Positions 1 to 12,557 of a stretch of 64,000 nt of DNA are shown in pieces (positions within the stretch are counted from its first letter, which is position 1; every line of letters begins with the position of its first letter). This stretch comes from Temnopleurus reevesii (lineage: Eukaryota; Echinodermata; Echinoidea; Temnopleuroida; Temnopleuridae): positions 68,561 to 132,560 of the forward strand of contig BQKZ01000078.1 in NCBI GenBank assembly GCA_036244855.1, given 5' to 3'. The notes beneath the pieces were generated by a model that had not been told where the DNA came from, did not search any database, and saw only the letters and a list, made by a program, of their open reading frames with translations. The position numbers were made by a program, and so were the translations under genes.

Positions 1-643
1 GGGGGGGGGTGGAGGGAGGGTGGGGTGAGGGTGATATACATGTACACCTGGAGGGTGGTGTTTTAGGGAGATTTAGCTGCTCATCTTCACTCAGTGGATT
101 GGTGAGATGAGATTAAGAATTGGGGAAAGAGCTTGTTCCCTGATATGGGTAACATAGTAGACATGGATGGATGATCATGGTGGTGATAGGATTGGTAGAG
201 ATTAGCAGCCTGAGTGAGAAGGGATGACATGGGTTTAAGAGGTAGGAGAAAGGGATACATGGACATGTAGCATTCCATTATTTACACTGTAGTGTAGTAT
301 TAAGGTGGCAATAGGTCAGATAGAGATTAGCAGATTGGCTTCTTTAGGAGAGATTGGATTAAGAATAACTTTATACAAATGTTAGAGACTGGCGCCATAT
401 TCATAAGTTCGGTTCAGATCAATATGGGTGAGATGGAATTAAAATTATAAGAGGTTGCTCAATTATACCCCATTCACATTTGGTGTTACATGTACATGTA
501 GATAGTGTTCAACCGATGGTTCCGTGTCTGTAGGACTTTGACTGTTTTCAGGTCAATTTTTTATCGTCCTGATATCTATTGTCTGATATGGCAGGAAAAC
601 CTAGCTGAACTTCTTTATTTTGTACAATTGTGAATGGGGTATA

Positions 644-847
644 CATCGTCCATGTTTTGATGAAGTGACGGGAGCTAGAGGGTATTGTTACACAAAATGA
701 GTTACAAATCCATTGAAACGTGTCCTTCTATAGAATTAATATGTTGTTTGATAGGATACCCGTTGAATTAGCGCTATGTTGGGATTTCTTTGTCTTCATG
801 CCACAGTACCTTTGGCTCCCGTCACTTCATGAAAACACGGACGATAT
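644..847. mobile_element. Hairpin MITE, about 204 bp
   Basis: The left arm contains CATCGTCCATGTTTTGATGA and continues GTGACGGGAGC. The right arm near 806-847 is its near-perfect reverse complement (GCTCCCGTCACTTCATGAAA, then ACACGGACGAT). The arms are about 40 bp and enclose about 120 bp with no coding potential. This is the structure of a non-autonomous inverted-repeat element. A second, partly overlapping inverted pair (TATACCCCATTCACA near 465 and TGTGAATGGGGTATA near 629) sits just to the left. Confidence 0.6.
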
Positions 848-3800
848 TGGCAGTGGGGGACACCCTTTGTAAATGTATATAAAAAAATAAAATAAAATAA
901 AATGATTTAATTGAAATATAAAATATTTAACAATTCTATAGTCCTGAGAATGCAAAAGGAGCAAAACCCGCCTTATAGGACTTCAGACCTCCTCTATGCA
1001 TTGCTGATGTGCACATGCACTGATGTGGTTTACTGGGCTTCAGAGCTGGATGCATGTCATATCGGAGGCGATGAACACCCCTATGGAACGAGTCGAAGTG
1101 CAAATTGGCAAGTCTGGAGGTGTGTGAATAATCCCACATCTTGAATTTTTAGTGTTTTTTGTACACCTGAAATGGGTCACAAGGAATTAAATTATCCCGA
1201 AGAACTTGGACTGTTGAGCGTCATAGTTTGACTATATTTTGAGGTAACAATTAAAGCCTCACTTTGCACCATAGAACTTTGTTAATTAATGCCATATAAT
1301 GACAATTCATATTGCCCCAAATCAAACTAAATATCTAATTGATTCAGCAAGTGCTATGTTCATGATTATAAAGCTTTTCCTTAGAGTTAACCATTAATCA
1401 CAGGTATTTCAGAAGATCATCGGTCCCATATACAAACAATTTATCAATGAGAATCTCTAAGATTGCAACTGCGTGCACCTTTAAACAGTAATGCACCAAT
1501 CAAGATGCCAAAGAGCATCTGACATTGACTTTTAAAGTTGTTTTTACTGGTTCATACATATTTTGACTATCCTTTTTAAATGTGAGTGTAAAAAAAATAG
1601 TTAATGCAATGTCTAAAGGTATGGTCGGATGAAGACAACTGCACAATTTTTTCTTCCTTATCCTTTTGTGTTTTCAGATACTGATGGTTACAAAGATATC
1701 AAGAGGATCTCACCATTCTAGATATGCTTTGAGATCAGTAGGCATTGTAAGATGTCGCCTTTTAAGATAACTATCTGCCAATACAAGTATTTTCAGCAAA
1801 TTAGAAGATGGATGTCTTGTTAATTAGAGGGAATTGATAGATTTGTCAGTGTAAGTTGACTTTACTCAAAATAGGTCATGTAAATTGTCATACAAAGCAA
1901 CAAGAAAAAAAATCAAGAATTATGTTAAGTGTGATATTTGACATTTTGAATGACATAATTGGGAAGTTGCATCAATTCATTGAAGCCCTGTTTCCCCAAA
2001 TGGCTATAATAGAAAGAAAAGAAAATGTCACACATTGAATAGAATATGAATTATAATTCAAGATCAGATGTCCTGATTTCTCTGAGAATTATCTACCCTT
2101 TGGACAGCTATTACATGCCAGTGCCATGAAAGCCACACGTAATTGGTAGGTTTGTAACACAATTTTCATTTCCCAGCCCTCTAGTAAAACCCTCCCTTGT
2201 CAGAATACGATTCTGCCTTCCATATTTCATCTGCAAAACAAAATTACAATTGCTGTGACTTGTGCAAACCTGGTGTATTCTTTCCAGCGAGGGGTGTTTT
2301 CACAGAGCTGTCAGACAGACTTGAGTGTTCTGTCCATACCTTTTTCATTGGGATGTTGGTGAACTTGTACTATGGATGATTTTATGCAAAGGTCCCCAGC
2401 TACTGTGTCCATTGCCCTCTGCTTCCGTGCACGGATTGGAGCAGCTATAAATAGACCAATGCTTGTGGAGAGTTGAATGTAGAGTGCTCAGAAGAAGAGA
2501 TGTCCAAAGAGCATTGCATACATGTCGTTCACTATTTGCTTGTCAGAAACAAAGCTGTGGTCCATCAATTCGTAATGTGGTAGACATCATATAGAAAGCA
2601 AGCTTCTACAGATTTTTATGATGTGTGTCATGTCAAAGATGCATGTCTATTGTTCAGGAACTACAGAATGTCTTAACAAATTTAGAGCTTATTTTTTTTT
2701 ATTTTATTTATTTTTTTTTTGGGGGGGGGAAATATTCTGTAGATTAAAAATATTCTTCGACCATTCATTTGGCTGAAAGGGGAGACATGTATTTGCAGTG
2801 AAACATCTTTTCAGATGTAATCCACATTGTTTACTGAAAAATACAAACATTTGTATAGTTATATATGACATTTGTAAAAAACTTATAGACCATGAAAATG
2901 TATGTCGCCAATATATGTATTTGAGTTGAATGTTCATGAAATAGAGCAGTAGAGCTATAACCTTTATGAAAAATTCAGGGATATATATTATTTAAAACCT
3001 AAAATATATGAGATTGGGTTCTTCAACATCTGTCCCCGGATTGATTGAAAATGGCTTCATAATACAAAGGCAACGAAATGGTGCCCCTGTTTTTAACCAT
3101 TGAAGAGAAGCGAATTGAGAGCTCGGTTATTATCTTGTCCTACTTTTTCTATCCAATTTGCCCTTCTAGGAGCCCCTAGACTCTTTACCTGTGCCCCTCC
3201 CGTTATGAGGCAAAGAAATTCTGCCATGTAAATGATCATTTGAGACCCTCGTAGAGTGTCGCCCTCGCGCTGCAATCAGATTTGTCTGGCGCCAGCCAAC
3301 ACATTTACCGATCGTCCTGTGGCGGCGGCATCAAATGGCACTGACCCACTCGCAGTAGAAGGATGCTTTGCTTTCTTGCTTGCTCTCTCTCAAAGGAAAT
3401 TATTGCCTCATTTTGCTCTGTGTTTCTTGTGCTTGTAGTAGCAGTAATGACAGATAATGCATTATCTGCAGGCATAGATATCATTTTGTGGTCATAGAAC
3501 GTAATGATGACTGGAAATGAGACTGCATGTCCGACACAGTCAGAAACTAACACTGTGTAGCCTCAATCAAGGTTTTAGGAAATAACTTCCTCCAGATAGC
3601 AAAATTGATTTTTTTTTTTACATGCCAACTGAAGCTCACAGAGCTGGGTTTGCACTTTTGTGAAGCAATTAGAAGCTGTTAATGGCATTGCTAAATGATA
3701 TTGACTGTGTTCGATATTTTGCATTACAGTTGACAGTCTGTTTCCAATTTGGATTATCCATTTCTGGTCCAGATGTAATGCTACTCATAGACCAATTAAA

Positions 3801-5639
3801 AGCAAGTGAGACTCCACTGAGTGGATTGTGAGGGTGATTATACATCATAAAGATAATCAATATATTAATATTCTGCAAGCAATGAACCTTTTTGGGCCCT
3901 CACAATTAATTGATATGATGAAACCTTCTCTATAAAGTCTGACGCCAACATCGGGTTAAAATAAGTTCGGTCAGGTAGAGCGAACAATGCACTCGGTGTA
4001 ATGAATGGAAATACCATTAGAACAATTTGTTTCTGTGATGGCTATGCTTGTTAGGACTTGGCCTATAATTATGTTGATGAACACTTGGTCCAACAGTCCA
4101 ATATTACCGGCCCTATGCTCTGGATTCTAGGTGACAGGTCTCCTTAATTTTAATATTTGAAGAGCATGGTCAGAGTTTTCTATTTGTTCTAAATGCAAAG
4201 TATCTTTAGTAATGCATATTTGTCCATAATATTACTGAACAATATGTAGACAGAGAAAAGATATTAATGCAATACAGAGCTGATATTATCCTCTGTATAA
4301 AAAACCCCTCAAAACCCAGGAATATTCCTAAATGAAATGTATTTGAATATTAAGAATTTCACAATTAACCAACACTATGCCAATAAAATACAGAATGGAA
4401 TTTTTACAGAATCTTTAATTCTTAATTGGAAAACATCTTGTATTGAACATCTTTGTGTAATAATGACAAATGCGCAAAGGTATTTTGAGCATGAAAGCCT
4501 TCAATGTAATAGGTTCATGATCATCCATAACAATATCAGAACCCAGTATCGTATCTAAAAAAATATGACCCCTCATTCCAGTATATACGTGCACTTTTTC
4601 AGCTTTCATAAGCCATGGATGTTAATTATTTACTGCATAAGGCAATATGTTGGCTAGTGTAGAGCTCTGAACTCTAGTTGCTGTAGATCTAATTATTATT
4701 GAAGCGAATTACCAGCCATGCACTTCATAGAGACATGTTCGCACCGCAAGAGAAACTGTGACAACTGCAGTAACATGTTGTCCCTTGATTGAAAATTAAA
4801 TATTGATTTTATAATTCTGTTGAACTCAGCGGAACCAAATAGAGGTCCATACGCTGACATTTCCACATATGCAAGAACTTGCTTGGGAATGTAATTCATT
4901 CATTTTTTTACACTGTATTAATAGAAATCTGCACTTACTATTTAAGCATAGAAGTTGTAATGTACATTTATAAAATTTGTGTATTGTTGCTATGTTGTCA
5001 AGTTTCTAGAGTTGTCAACCATTCCAGAATATGAACGAGATACAAAGTCAAGGTTTTCATTATATGTCAATTGCAGAGGTCAAGGTTATTGTTGTCCTGT
5101 TTTCCCTTGCTTTTATTCAGCTGTTGCATTATTCACATTCTAATTCTGACTTCATGCATATTCCATAACGGTTGGCATCTCTGCATTTGACAGGCTTTTA
5201 CACAATGCACATGGACTCTATGTTGTAGGCAAATGCTGAGAGTAAGTAAAATATATAAATATATAAAACATCTAGTACTTGAAAATGGAGCTGGATAAAT
5301 GAAGATTCAATCAATACTCTACATACATGTAGTTTTATGCTTGTCCATTAGCTTATTTGGCACTATGGAACAGTAATAGCAAAATCATTAAAATGATGAT
5401 AATATACATATATTTTTCTGATCTTTTACTAATATCAATTATGGAATTTTGAAACTAACACTGTCTTTTGATTGTGAAATCCACAGCCATACATGTATGT
5501 TTCAATCATTATGATTTCTAATTTAACTAGTCGGTGATCAACTGCAAAAATTACAAATGACTTATCACAACCTTACCTTTAACAATTGAGCAATATTCCT
5601 TTACACTAACAAAATTACATTTTCTCCCCATGGCATCTT

Positions 5640-5785
5640 TGTAGAGATTTCCCTTCCCCTTTGTCTACTCTCTCAATCTTTCCTCAACTCTCCCTCCCTT
5701 CCGTCTTTCTCCCTCCTTGCCTAGGTGCTTCTTCCCCTTGTTCCTATTTCCCCCTCTTTCATTCTCTCTTCCTATTCTCGTATGT
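5640..5785. repeat. Polypyrimidine-rich tract
   Basis: About 145 bases almost wholly C and T on the plus strand, with imperfect CTCCCTCC and CTTTCTCC motifs. It lies in non-coding sequence far from any recognised acceptor. It is low-complexity sequence with H-DNA potential at most. Confidence 0.6.
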
Positions 5786-5959
5786 TCCTACTTATTCACT
5801 GTTTGAATGAAATATCTATATCTAATTAGTACTGTATTGAATCCCAACTGTATGGTGTATATACCCTGGGCATTACATGTATAAGTGTAATACAGTCAAG
5901 TATACAATGTAAGAGGCGTAATGTGATTTGCCATTGATTTTCAGCATACATCTGCAAGG

Positions 5960-6130
5960 AGGCAAGGCCAGTCGCTTTCCTTTGTTTACGTTTTGGCAGC
6001 AGCAATAACATCAATACAGTTTGACCATGTAAATGGAGCTTGTGGTTGTGGGGCCAGTGAAATCTGAAGTAGATGTAGAGTTGCTTTGTACTGACAGATC
6101 TCATTAAATATGCTTCGTACCTTAATCTCA
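5960..6130. repeat. Diverged dispersed repeat, copy 1
   Basis: Shared landmarks are CCTTTGTTTACGTTTTGG, CAATAACATCAATACAGTTT, GACCATGTAAATGGAGC and a later CTGACAGAT. The same order of landmarks recurs at about 6619-6760 and 7107-7255. Family unknown. Confidence 0.45.
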
Positions 6131-6618
6131 TAAGTAGTTGTCCAAAGAGTTTAACATGGAAAATTTTGATATCATGTCCTGCAGGAATACAATTTGCCAA
6201 GGAAAATGTACGTAGGGAATTTTTGGTAATTATGACCAGTTTATAGGGGAATTATGTCCAAAGCACAATGCCATACTAGACCTTTCTGAGAAATATATTT
6301 TAGGAAGGAGTGCTTGTTGCCTATATTATCTATGCAAGATGATGTGTAAAAGTTATATCGCTTTACTGTGTTCCAAGTTTCATGGTCATTCATCCAGTGA
6401 TGTATAAGGGAAATAAAATTTACCTTCTCTATTGATAGAACTGTTCGTATTTTGTTTGAAAATCACAACCATTTACAGATCTGTAAAGTTAGCCCTTGAG
6501 AAGGCTATCATTTTCTTGGATTGAACAAAAAAATATTTTGGCTAAAGAAACTCCTGCCAAGAAAATTGTTGTTTGAGGGCTTTAATTACAACCACTATCA
6601 ATGAGCATTGTCTATTAG

Positions 6619-6760
6619 AGGAAGCAGTGCTTCTCCTCTTTGTTTACTTTTGGACTGTAGAAATAAAAGCAATATAATTTGATAGTATAAATAGAGCTTT
6701 GTTGGTCAGGCAGCCAGAGATATATGGATCTTCAGTAGATGTTGAACAACTTTCTTACAT
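6619..6760. repeat. Diverged dispersed repeat, copy 2
   Basis: It matches copy 1 through CTCTTTGTTTACTTTTGGA, AAAAGCAATATAATTTGATA, a TAAATAGAGC block in place of GTAAATGGAGC, and TTCAGTAGATGTTGAAC against TGAAGTAGATGTAGAG. It is the most degraded of the three. Confidence 0.4.
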
Positions 6761-7106
6761 CTACACCTTTTCTCATCCAGTTGGTAGTTGTTATTACAAA
6801 GGTATGTAACTATGTATGAATATACATGTACAAATTTATTACTCCTAGTCAAAATCTACAAGATGAGAAGAAAAACTCATCAAAATATTACTATTTTTAC
6901 CTGATGTTGCCGAACAATTGTGATTGCTGCATAGTATTGATGAGCAATTTTAAAAGATGGATATGTTTGATAGACCAGCACCAATTAACAAGAATGTGAA
7001 TTTCATGGAAACTGTTTTCATTCAAACTATGGATTGCATGAGTACAATACATGTAAAGCCATGTTTATCTAGAATGGAAAAGGATAATCTAAATGTCATG
7101 GGTGAG

Positions 7107-7255
7107 AAGCTTAGTGTCACCAATAAAGATGTTTATGTTGCACAGCAGTTATGTCATCAACACATTTTGACCGTGTAAATGGAGCCTTTTCACTCATATC
7201 TAGGGTAGATATAAAGTAATTTAGCTGACAGATTTGGTGCGAATACATTCTTATC
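7107..7255. repeat. Diverged dispersed repeat, copy 3
   Basis: Landmarks are GCACAGCAGTTATGTCATCA, TTTTGACCGTGTAAATGGAG, a GGTAGATATAAAG block and GCTGACAGATTTGGTGCGA, in the same order as copies 1 and 2. Confidence 0.45.
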
Positions 7256-10200
7256 ACAATACTTGCATCAAGCATCAAGTAGAGAAGGAGCTCCCTGATA
7301 TTGCAAATTAATGAATGAAAGACAAATTCTATGCAGATAACCAAGTTGACATGCAATATTCGTTTGATCATGTAATTTTGCTATACAGCATAAATTCTTC
7401 TTTTCATTTTGCACCAGAATATGTGTAATGTGGTAGTGCACATTTCAATCAGATTATCCAAGCACAGCAAAAAGAGGACAAAATGCAGAATTCTTGTGCT
7501 TGACATTAGTGTCACAAAATATATACAGGTGCATTATTTAGAAAAAAAATTATTCCATTGCATGAATATTTTATTAGCAATAGATAAGGAAAACATGAGA
7601 AAAACTCAATGCTTGTATATTGTATGCACAATTAAGAATACAGAGATTCTTATCATGCTATCATGCAGAAGGTAGGTCAAACAACAGAGTTCTAATGCAT
7701 TATAATTCATCACCTAATAGCAAGGTTGCAATATGCCTAAATTAGGCACGGCTACTGCAGCATCAAGGAAAAGGAATTGGGTAAGAGATAATTACGTTAA
7801 AGGGATAACAATCTTAGGGAAATTTCATCTTGTTAACTAATGATTTGTAAATATAGGGCATGGGACTGTTTTTGTTATAGGATGGGGTGAAAGGCTTGCC
7901 CAGGAATCTACTGAGCAGATGTTAAGTTAATGGAAGTGTGTAAAATTCCCACTTCTTGAAGTCCTTGAAAATTAGAGCTAATTTTCATCATTTGATGTAG
8001 AGTAGGCGGAAAAGAAAAGTTATTTGAATTCTAAAGGATGTTTCATGGTTTAGTATAATATTCACAGGCTAAAATTCTTTTACTCACAAAATTATTAGAT
8101 CTTTCTTGTTGATGAGAGGATCTATGATTTTAATAAGAAAATTTTAGATCTGAGACAAATTTGCAAAAAATGTGAACACACTTTAGATTCTACAGTAACA
8201 TACATGTACATATAAATCTAGATCTTTTCCTGTTTTTAGGAGTCTTGAACTATGTATACTGTTTGAAGATACATTTTTTCTTGATTCAAATATTCTATTC
8301 TTGGAACAATTCACAACACATTTCAGATATGACTTTGATCTTGGAACCTAGCCTGATGGTCTAATTCTTGTTGTAATTAATGGAAGTTCAGCTGTTGGTT
8401 TCAAAACTGTTTCGGAAGAATATCAACTTTGGATCTTGACCAAATTTGTCACTTGTATTAACCTGGAGAAAGAAGTGCTCAGCTCACTTGATGAGTTTTC
8501 TTGCAAACCAATTCTGTTTGCCCTACATGCACATGAATTTTAAGGATGTACTGGCCCACTTCCATGCATGAATTTAAGCATGCTTTTAATCAAAGATGCA
8601 CCCCAGAGTACAAACTGATTGAGGGGCTGTCAGGAGGAGAAAAGACTAATTCAGAAATCAGGTTAGGTGATATTTGAACCAAATTTGCATCCAGAAAAGT
8701 TGAATAACAAATGTGCATGAAGCAAAAGGAAGGAAAGACAAATATTTTTATCATGATAATACAATTTTTCCAGCTGACGTACGGTATAAGCAACAACTGG
8801 TTTGTGAATTGGGCTTTCAATTTAATAGGGTATAAGGTTTAAACAACCGTGACAATGAGTTGGGAACACGGTGAACTAATTTTGTTAACAGGCTGGAAAT
8901 TGAGTATTTTTATTCCTTGATACTGACAATGAGAAATATGATTTAATATTGAATGATAATGAAAAGAAATGCTAGGAAATAAGCAGGAAAATAACTGAAA
9001 ATAGAATGGCAATTGACCAGGGAATCTGGTACGCCACAGTAGTACATTCATCATTCCAACATAGTCCTAAAACTCACCGATCAGTTCTACAATAACCATT
9101 CCCAGCCAAGATTATACCTGGAATACCTTGGCCTACATTACATTCGATGTGCGCTGTATATCATCCTGTGATGGTATGAAAGCAGGGAGGGATAGAAGGA
9201 GATAGGTTGATGAGGATGTGTACTTGTTCGCAATGAAAGACTGATGAGACAGAATCTGGGGCAGAGACATAATTTGTCTGGTGCTTTCTACATGTCATCT
9301 TCCAAAGTGTGTACTTCATAGCTGTCTCGCAGTTTGGAGGTACAAAATATTGGAAATTTTCATGTATGTAGTTAGTTAGTAGTAGCAGTAATAAGTATAG
9401 GCCCATTTTTAAAAAAAGAATACAAATTTAGGTGGTCAAATACTAATTCTAGAGGCCTACCTCCCTATTTGTCTATGTAGAAGTAACAGAAAATATAATA
9501 GTTAACACCTTTCAATGGATGCCATTTTTTTGGAAAAATTCTGAATTCAGGCAGTGACAGTGTTTTTCAGGTGTGGTCCTAGCATTGTGTATTTCAAGTG
9601 ATTTTCAGGACTTGTATCAATTTCTGATCCCTGTTTGTAGTGTTGGCAAGTATGTTGCAATTCTATTACTTATATATTTTGGAGGAAATAGATTTCAAGC
9701 AATTCAGAAAGAAGCGACTACATGTGCATTCAGTTACAAATAGGATCTGGTTTTAAGATCAACATTTTTGGAGTTATCCAAAATAATTACCTGTAGTTCT
9801 CAAAGCACATACTTGCACCAAAAAGATGGTGGGTATATGGAGCAATAGACACATCTAAGATGATGGGTTGGCCCTAACATTATATTGATGATAACCTCCA
9901 CACCTACATGTACAATGTAGGGTGAGACATCATTTATAATGCAACAATATACATGTAGTCAAGAAAAAATGGAATTCCATGGTAAAAAATACTGGTAATG
10001 CTAATAAATTGTACTTAGATGAGTTTATTTAAGTACGAGAGACATACAACCATTGCAACGATCTCTGATTTATTAACATAACTATTCCCATCATGTACAA
10101 TTGATTGCTCCATTGTGGGGAGAATTCATGCACAAAGGATTGTCATTTTCATCCACAGCTACCCAAATCGGTAATACACGTGCGGACTTACAAGTACCTT

Positions 10201-12273
10201 TAGCATGCATGTGCATGGTTATTATATTCTTGTCCGCTCTAATGGGATTTATGACTGATTGGGGAGATCGACTTTACCTGGGGCAGGGAAGTAAGCATCT
10301 TCTTCATATCTCCATATCAGGACCATTTACACTGTGATAAAAGAAATATTGATGTAGCTTTACATTTTGACGCCTTACTGAAGCACATTCTGTTTATATC
10401 TTTTTACTTTTACAGCTATATTTTTAGAGTTTATTGAATTGAAATGTACAGTAATGAGGAAACATCTCTTTTGTTCTTGGCTTTTGATATTTTGTACAAG
10501 TAAATTATGTCTACATGTAAATCTAATTTCTTAGGAAGACTAAAACATATCTGACCAATGAGAAATATTACTTAGAAAAATTAAACAACACAGGTTTTAT
10601 ACCCTTTTTGACAATATAACATAGACTCTGGCAATTATTTTACATATATGTATCAAACAGGTTTGAATTAGACAAAGTTAAATGTGTTTGTAATTATTAT
10701 GTTGCAATGTGAATGGGCCTGCATATTTCTGGAGTAAACTCCTCTTCTAATGGAGAAATTCTCTATCTACCTGTACATCATAAAGAAAGGTCTCAGTGAA
10801 TACGCACTTTTATCAGTCGGATGGATACCTAGGTGAGTGCACTCTTTGATGGAGAGGAAAATAAGATTAAATGGGTCAGGAGATGTAGCTTTTCTCTTGC
10901 TTGAATGATACTTACAAATGGATTAAGAAGTCTTTCTTTGGTCACATCATAACCCCTGCCTTAGTGTATGGATGTTAATCGGAACATTCAACTGTAGTGG
11001 ATCATTCATCTGTATTGCGCACTATTCATAAAACCGTACTCAGTTTTAGATAAACGTTAAAAAATGAATTAGGTTATGAGTTTGTAGTCAGGGCACAGTT
11101 CAACAGTCTAACCCTAGTTTGAATAGGCAAAATAGTTTGATGCACCCTACAATTATAGTTATGATTGAAAATATTGTGAATTGTATAGGCCTGCATGAAG
11201 AATGTTAAAATAATATTTGTGACATATAATTTCATGTCAAAGTTCTGACTTCATTAAATGAAGTGTTCCTCTCTAGAAATTGCTTCCGCCACCCCTCGCA
11301 TTTCTGGTTGTGCACACATAGGCCTTTTATATGTTGTCAGCCTTTTTGTGAGCCTCGATACAGTATAGGACTGTACAAACACAAAGAAACCTGGAGAAAG
11401 CCACACGTATAGTACATTGACATATTATGGAAATACATGTATGGTAATCTTCTAGAACTTGTTTCAGTGTGATTTTAGCGGTTTAATTCAACAGTCCTGT
11501 AATTGTATGCAGGATTGTACGTTTCTTTGCAAGATCATTAAAACACTAGTATATGTGTACTTTGATATAACCGACAACTTTATTCTGATATTTCTAAAGA
11601 TTACATAGGGATGACTGCGATGATTTATTGCCATGGTAATGTCTAATAAATCACTTTGCAACTTTCAAGAAAGGAATTATTGTAATCAATTATATGTTTT
11701 GCTTATTTGCAAGGAGAAATATTCAGTTAAAAAGACATACTTCTTGATAAATTACCCTTTAAATATGATTGTAAACTTGTATTACTACCCAGGCCAGAGT
11801 ATGCTTTTGGGTAATATTTTCAAAATCTTCCCTTTTCTTTTTTGTTGTTGCAATGTTTAAACATCCACAATAAGGCTGCAAATAAAAATCAATATTTTTA
11901 ATACATCATTTCCAGGAGGCAAACTGTGATGATAAAAGGGAGCTACACATGGCTTCATTATTGACTTTTAGACGATAAGTCACCTCAAATCAAACCATCA
12001 GATTACTCATCTAAAATAGGAACTTACATGTCTTACAAAATACAAAAGTAAATTGAGAGATAATTTTAGAATACTTTAAGTTTATACACTTAAACTTAAA
12101 ATTCGATAAGTCTATTAGATCTTCGTGTTTGTGTGTATGTGTGTGCTATGTGGAGGATAAGACTCGGGGTGAAAAATACTTTTCTTCTTTGTAAGAGCTT
12201 ATTTTACATAAATTATAGCCCTTTGCCCTGTGTATTTTTTACACTGATATGACTGTGTGCAGTGTCGATTCCG

Positions 12274-12299
12274 CCCCCCCCCCCCCCCCCCCCCCCCCC
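12274..12299. repeat. Poly(C) run, 26 bases
   Basis: An uninterrupted C tract (poly(G) on the minus strand). Shorter G or C runs occur at 1-10, near 16641, 17524, 20110, 35438 and 62282. The length is likely polymorphic or inexact in the assembly. Confidence 0.9.
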
Positions 12300-12531
12300 A
12301 GCAAAGCTAAAATAGTGTATCACGAATACAGGAATAACCTTCTTTGACAAATTGACAATGTTGACAAAGGGATGAAAAGCAAAGGATAATGATTTGTTGA
12401 TTGATAATATAAAACAATGTATTGCAGAGGCTAATATGCAGTGACCATGACGTTTTTTTAAACAAATTAAGCAAGTCCCATTCAACGATGCGGGATATCG
12501 TTCAGTAGACAAAAAACATTCCGTCCTCTGC

Positions 12532-12557
12532 TATTCTGCTATTCTGCTATTCTGCTG
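12532..12557. repeat. Short tandem repeat, unit TGCTATTC
   Basis: Three consecutive copies of an 8-base unit followed by a partial fourth. Non-coding microsatellite. Confidence 0.7.

Noticed and set aside
5826..6200. 124-codon minus-strand frame
   Set aside because: It overlaps the diverged dispersed repeat and has no domain-like pattern.
12213..12512. Minus-strand frame with a polyglycine stretch
   Set aside because: Produced by the 26-C run; no domain, splice context or flanking homology.
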